Of a stretch of 64,000 nt of DNA, positions 62,101 through 64,000 are shown piece by piece. The stretch covers positions 6,944,001-7,008,000 of the forward strand of contig NZ_CP150218.1 in NCBI RefSeq assembly GCF_037969875.1. Reading direction: 5' to 3'. Source of the stretch: Paenibacillus sp. FSL R7-0337. Its GTDB lineage: Bacteria; Bacillota; Bacilli; Paenibacillales; Paenibacillaceae. A model generated the notes under the pieces. That model did not search any database, was not told the origin of the DNA, and saw only the letters and a program-made list of their open reading frames with translations. Both the position numbers and the translations under genes were made by a program. Within the stretch, counting starts at the first letter, position 1, and each line of letters begins with the position of its first letter.

Positions 62101-64000
62101 CTTCGCTGACGCCGCTTGAACCGGAAGAGACTCCGGCACCGGATAACAGTACCGAGCCGGCGGCGACACCTGCTGCTTCGGCAGAAGTAACGGAACCGGC
62201 AGCGACACCAGAAGTCAGCACTGATGCCAAGCTTGCAGCTATGGGTCTTGGCGCTTCTGTAAGTGAAGCCACTTACAGCTTTGTCATTCCAGTTAGCGAT
62301 AAATTGAACGGAACGCAGTACATTCATCTTATGGTGAAGCACAGCGACAAAACGTACTACTACTCGAAGGCTTATTATTTTGACAATGAAGCACCGGTAG
62401 TGTACTTCAGCCCTGATTCAATTGCTTACCCCCTGCCGCTGCAGAAGACGCGGATCAGCGTGTCGGAATTCTACAGCAAAACAGGACTGGTCAGCAAGTA
62501 TCAATGGGTCAGACAAGATGCAGGTGCAAAAGTACCTACAGAGTCATCCACAGAATGGAAAGATGTTCCGGCAGGCGGCTCAGTATCCATCGACGACAAA
62601 TCGCTGGATGCGGGAGAAATCTCTGAGTTTCGCTTATATGTACTCGCGGTTGACGGAGCAGGCAACAGCACGATCAAGGCAAGTGCAGGAACCTTCAAAG
62701 TCTCGGCAACGACCAAGCCGGATGCGCCGGTGTCGGATGCCAAGTCTTCTCTGATCTATCTGTCCGGTGATACAGCGGACGGCTACACAGCCATTATGAA
62801 GCTGAGTCTCGAAACGGAGGACAAGACCGGTTATGAATATTCGGTCTCACCGGATAACGGTGTAAGCTGGCTGAACTGGAAGCCGTACACTAACTTTGTA
62901 GCAGTTAAAGTTCCGACGAGTAAGGCTGAGGAGCTTCAGGTATGGGTGAAGTACAGAACGCCGGGCGGTCTGATCAGCACAGCGGCCAAGCTTGAAATCG
63001 AGCTCCCTCTTACTACAGTAGAGCCGGTCTATGCGCTAGCTTCACTCAGCGTGAACAGCCCGGTCAATGCCAAAGTTGGTGCGGATATTGAAATCACGGT
63101 CCCGCCGGGTATCCGGGTAATGCCATCGAAGATTAACCCTTCGGTGCCTGTGCGGACCGGTAATTCATTCAAAATCTATCAGAATGGCTACTATAGCTTC
63201 GATCTGACCGATCTTAGTGATCCGGACCGGACAGATACCCTATATCTGGTTGTGAAGAATATTGACGGTACTCCTCCTGAAGGAGCCGTTGAATATTCAT
63301 ACATGGAGAGCACGAACGGCAATGTGGTTGCCTTTCTCCAGAGCACCTCTGAGCCGGTCACGGTGGTGAACAATAGTGGAAAGACAGCCTACACCTTCAC
63401 GGAGAACGGAAAGTTCGAATTCGAAATTAAGGATGCTGCCGGAAATATCAATACGGTTGAAGCTACGGTTGCGAACATTAACAAGGAAGTACCTAGGGTA
63501 AAAGTAGTCCGTTCCTACCAATATGGCGAGAATGGAAGCCAAACCTTCGGCACTCTGAAGGATAACAGCGGCAATGTGCTGTTCTCCACTGGGGTTACGG
63601 TTACGGTAGAGAAGGCAGATGCTTCGGCTAAAGCGTTCAACATTATCAGTCCCGATAAGAGCATTACACTCATGGAGAATGGACCGGCATCATTTACCGT
63701 GGTGGATGTGTACGGCAATACGACAGTTATCAAAGAGAAGGTAACGAATATTCTCTCTGCACCGCCAGTACCGAATAAAGTGGCTTATACCTTTGTAGAT
63801 GCCGAAGGCAAAGCGGTTCCGGCAGATCAGATTGTTACCATCGGCGGACAGAAATATGCCAAAGGCAAAGTAAAGGTTACGCTTAGCGGCACAGTTGCTG
63901 CCCCTAACCACATGTTCTCGGGCGTAAGACCTATTCAGGGCGGAGCCGCGTATACGAACCAGATCAGTAAAGCGGATGGAACGTACAGCTACTCGCGTGC
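59127..64000 (+). CDS. Very large secreted Ig-like surface protein (partial)
   Basis: More than 1620 residues, still open at the window edge. TTG at 59127 is six bases after AAGGGGGAG; an ATG two codons later is further away. A signal peptide (LKRYISLSLILSMLLSLIPS, cut near GLAEAA) is followed by many Ig-like modules with repeated phrases such as DYAGNETVKTPQ, VDGAGNSTIKAS and KDAAGNINTVEA. Around residues 955-1035 a Pro/Glu/Thr/Ala-rich linker (EPSPPATPEVTASIG, EPEETPAPDNSTEPAATP) separates two halves. This is the plan of adhesins or S-layer-associated proteins; an anchor would be expected beyond the edge. Confidence 0.85.
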   Translation, partial: MLMSRRLKRYISLSLILSMLLSLIPSAFSGLAEAAGDDFEVKFPNGQHVGNLSYPADNTFLNFYTKVEGFKQTEEDKDAKYDWTKGDIFAGVDDNEATVQFQVKVADNPLLKNMAESGHAEMLTGFAVLRRHSGFLWTRHSSITVNIDGKDIINERTGSSQRYNKSAKAIIKPNSVITIRVWGEGDDDGEAAGVRGFYLKFQDLKRPVIDNYTFTGNGAERLNENINQKELYVKRDENITLSYNFSEPVRPTSVVKANSDYFLRHKLFINDPGTGLPAAGQQQYLQNISFNENNLDSYQKKIAYRYTGVPFHNSGNNPLKPLITGGTTGGAQMDLSLDNKLKESMLSDAAGNKAVVNLNTVPSSGSNAWLDRKSGNPFDFDRGGFRVIVDAVRPKYSKTANGIQPEILTGVTLNKGDVIDFTLQMTEEAIAKTGWDEKKTFILFNNGMKAYYVAGRNTPNWSFRMTVPDGKTVETPLLKAVAISNDAKGGSEPIQMDTDVIQDYAGNLMIQPANFDGIHKEKIDPYGSDESLANSKIDWANLFIDNTEPVIGYRFETGGATDTTYAKKGKVTIDANDPSIKVPHLDPTVPDRGTERPSRGIYRPSNLSAEASPSVGLVYYWWSQDKADPFAGVAGDHYAALKRYALSAKQPSDELYPGEFENIELSVVNNKTNLLAPPAEAFEEGNSGEWYLHTWTADMSWDSARELMQYEKKKVYVDTHKAQYDAWIAEAPGSEADKIFYADNQALAAVGQYGDLSVWKVDDFKNDDSNWKHEVGVLKLDNQGPAITMAAVDIATVQALVKDPHSGVKSVQYQWVKDGDSPAIGKWADTTYTGSTVTRSTYDDIDEDGSYWLYLKALDYAGNETVKTPQEKAVVVSSEAAIPTQFTPEANPYYVKSHDVTFQISGVHPDYVGYAISDSSIRPDNDSKFTGLEVSESSGMSPLSENSLIKNGSEPEASGAPTEPSPPATPEVTASIGPVALMRFLSSGPAAPSLTPLEPEETPAPDNSTEPAATPAASAEVTEPAATPEVSTDAKLAAMGLGASVSEATYSFVIPVSDKLNGTQYIHLMVKHSDKTYYYSKAYYFDNEAPVVYFSPDSIAYPLPLQKTRISVSEFYSKTGLVSKYQWVRQDAGAKVPTESSTEWKDVPAGGSVSIDDKSLDAGEISEFRLYVLAVDGAGNSTIKASAGTFKVSATTKPDAPVSDAKSSLIYLSGDTADGYTAIMKLSLETEDKTGYEYSVSPDNGVSWLNWKPYTNFVAVKVPTSKAEELQVWVKYRTPGGLISTAAKLEIELPLTTVEPVYALASLSVNSPVNAKVGADIEITVPPGIRVMPSKINPSVPVRTGNSFKIYQNGYYSFDLTDLSDPDRTDTLYLVVKNIDGTPPEGAVEYSYMESTNGNVVAFLQSTSEPVTVVNNSGKTAYTFTENGKFEFEIKDAAGNINTVEATVANINKEVPRVKVVRSYQYGENGSQTFGTLKDNSGNVLFSTGVTVTVEKADASAKAFNIISPDKSITLMENGPASFTVVDVYGNTTVIKEKVTNILSAPPVPNKVAYTFVDAEGKAVPADQIVTIGGQKYAKGKVKVTLSGTVAAPNHMFSGVRPIQGGAAYTNQISKADGTYSYSR

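Overview
The window looks like Bacillota chromosome, most likely a Paenibacillus or close relative. This is inferred from gene content: a Bacillus-type ClpP, a Dgk/Dck pair, stalk-domain secreted proteins, many TTG and GTG starts with strong GGAGG sites, and ECF sigma factors. Composition is split. Housekeeping and secretion genes are GC-rich, while the toxin tips, the immunity genes and the 6.6-11.0 kb block are AT-rich.

Layout. 1-4.4 kb: partial ECF sigma factor (-), ClpP and an Sm-like small protein (+), then a two-domain acyltransferase (-) divergent from an AraC regulator (+). 4.4-11.7 kb: a decayed stretch, a complete insertion sequence (15-bp inverted ends, 7-bp target duplication, transposase broken by two in-frame stops), a large fibronectin-type nuclease toxin lacking an export signal, its YezG-type immunity gene, and a long empty leader. 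11.7-19.1 kb: carboxynorspermidine dehydrogenase and decarboxylase, a mini-array of 51-bp-spaced repeats, an ECF sigma/anti-sigma pair (-), an RCC1-like stalk protein (-), and dgk-dck. 19.3-42.6 kb: a prepilin peptidase (-) faces one uninterrupted + strand gene train. The train starts with Tad/Flp pilus platform genes (CpaE-like, CpaB, a second CpaE-like, CpaF, TadB, TadC, three small pilin-like proteins). It runs without a break into type VII secretion genes (YukD/EsaB-like, a propeller protein, an EssC/EccC ATPase, two WXG100 proteins), a wall hydrolase, a lipoprotein, a stalk protein, a large surface protein and the first toxin/immunity pair.

40.4-58.5 kb is a polymorphic-toxin locus. Three toxin genes share an almost identical body of about 545 residues and carry different C-terminal nuclease tips. 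Each is followed by an immunity gene. Between toxins 2 and 3 lies a 7-kb cluster of at least ten orphan immunity genes (Imm6, CdiI-like, SMI1/KNR4, DUF6985-like, Imm22, unnamed families), with recognisable scraps of toxin sequence between them. A second group (a candidate immunity gene, an Imm3 pseudogene, a SitI3-like gene, an intact Imm3) follows toxin 3. From 59.1 kb to the end is a very large secreted Ig-like surface protein, cut by the window edge.

Interpretation. The Tad-like genes and the type VII genes appear to be one transcription unit that feeds a wall hydrolase and toxins sharing one N-terminal helical domain. No EssA, EssB, EsaA, EccB, EccD, EccE or mycosin gene is visible. The Tad-like platform may therefore stand in for the missing type VII membrane parts. 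That is inference, but it is the most unusual feature of the window.
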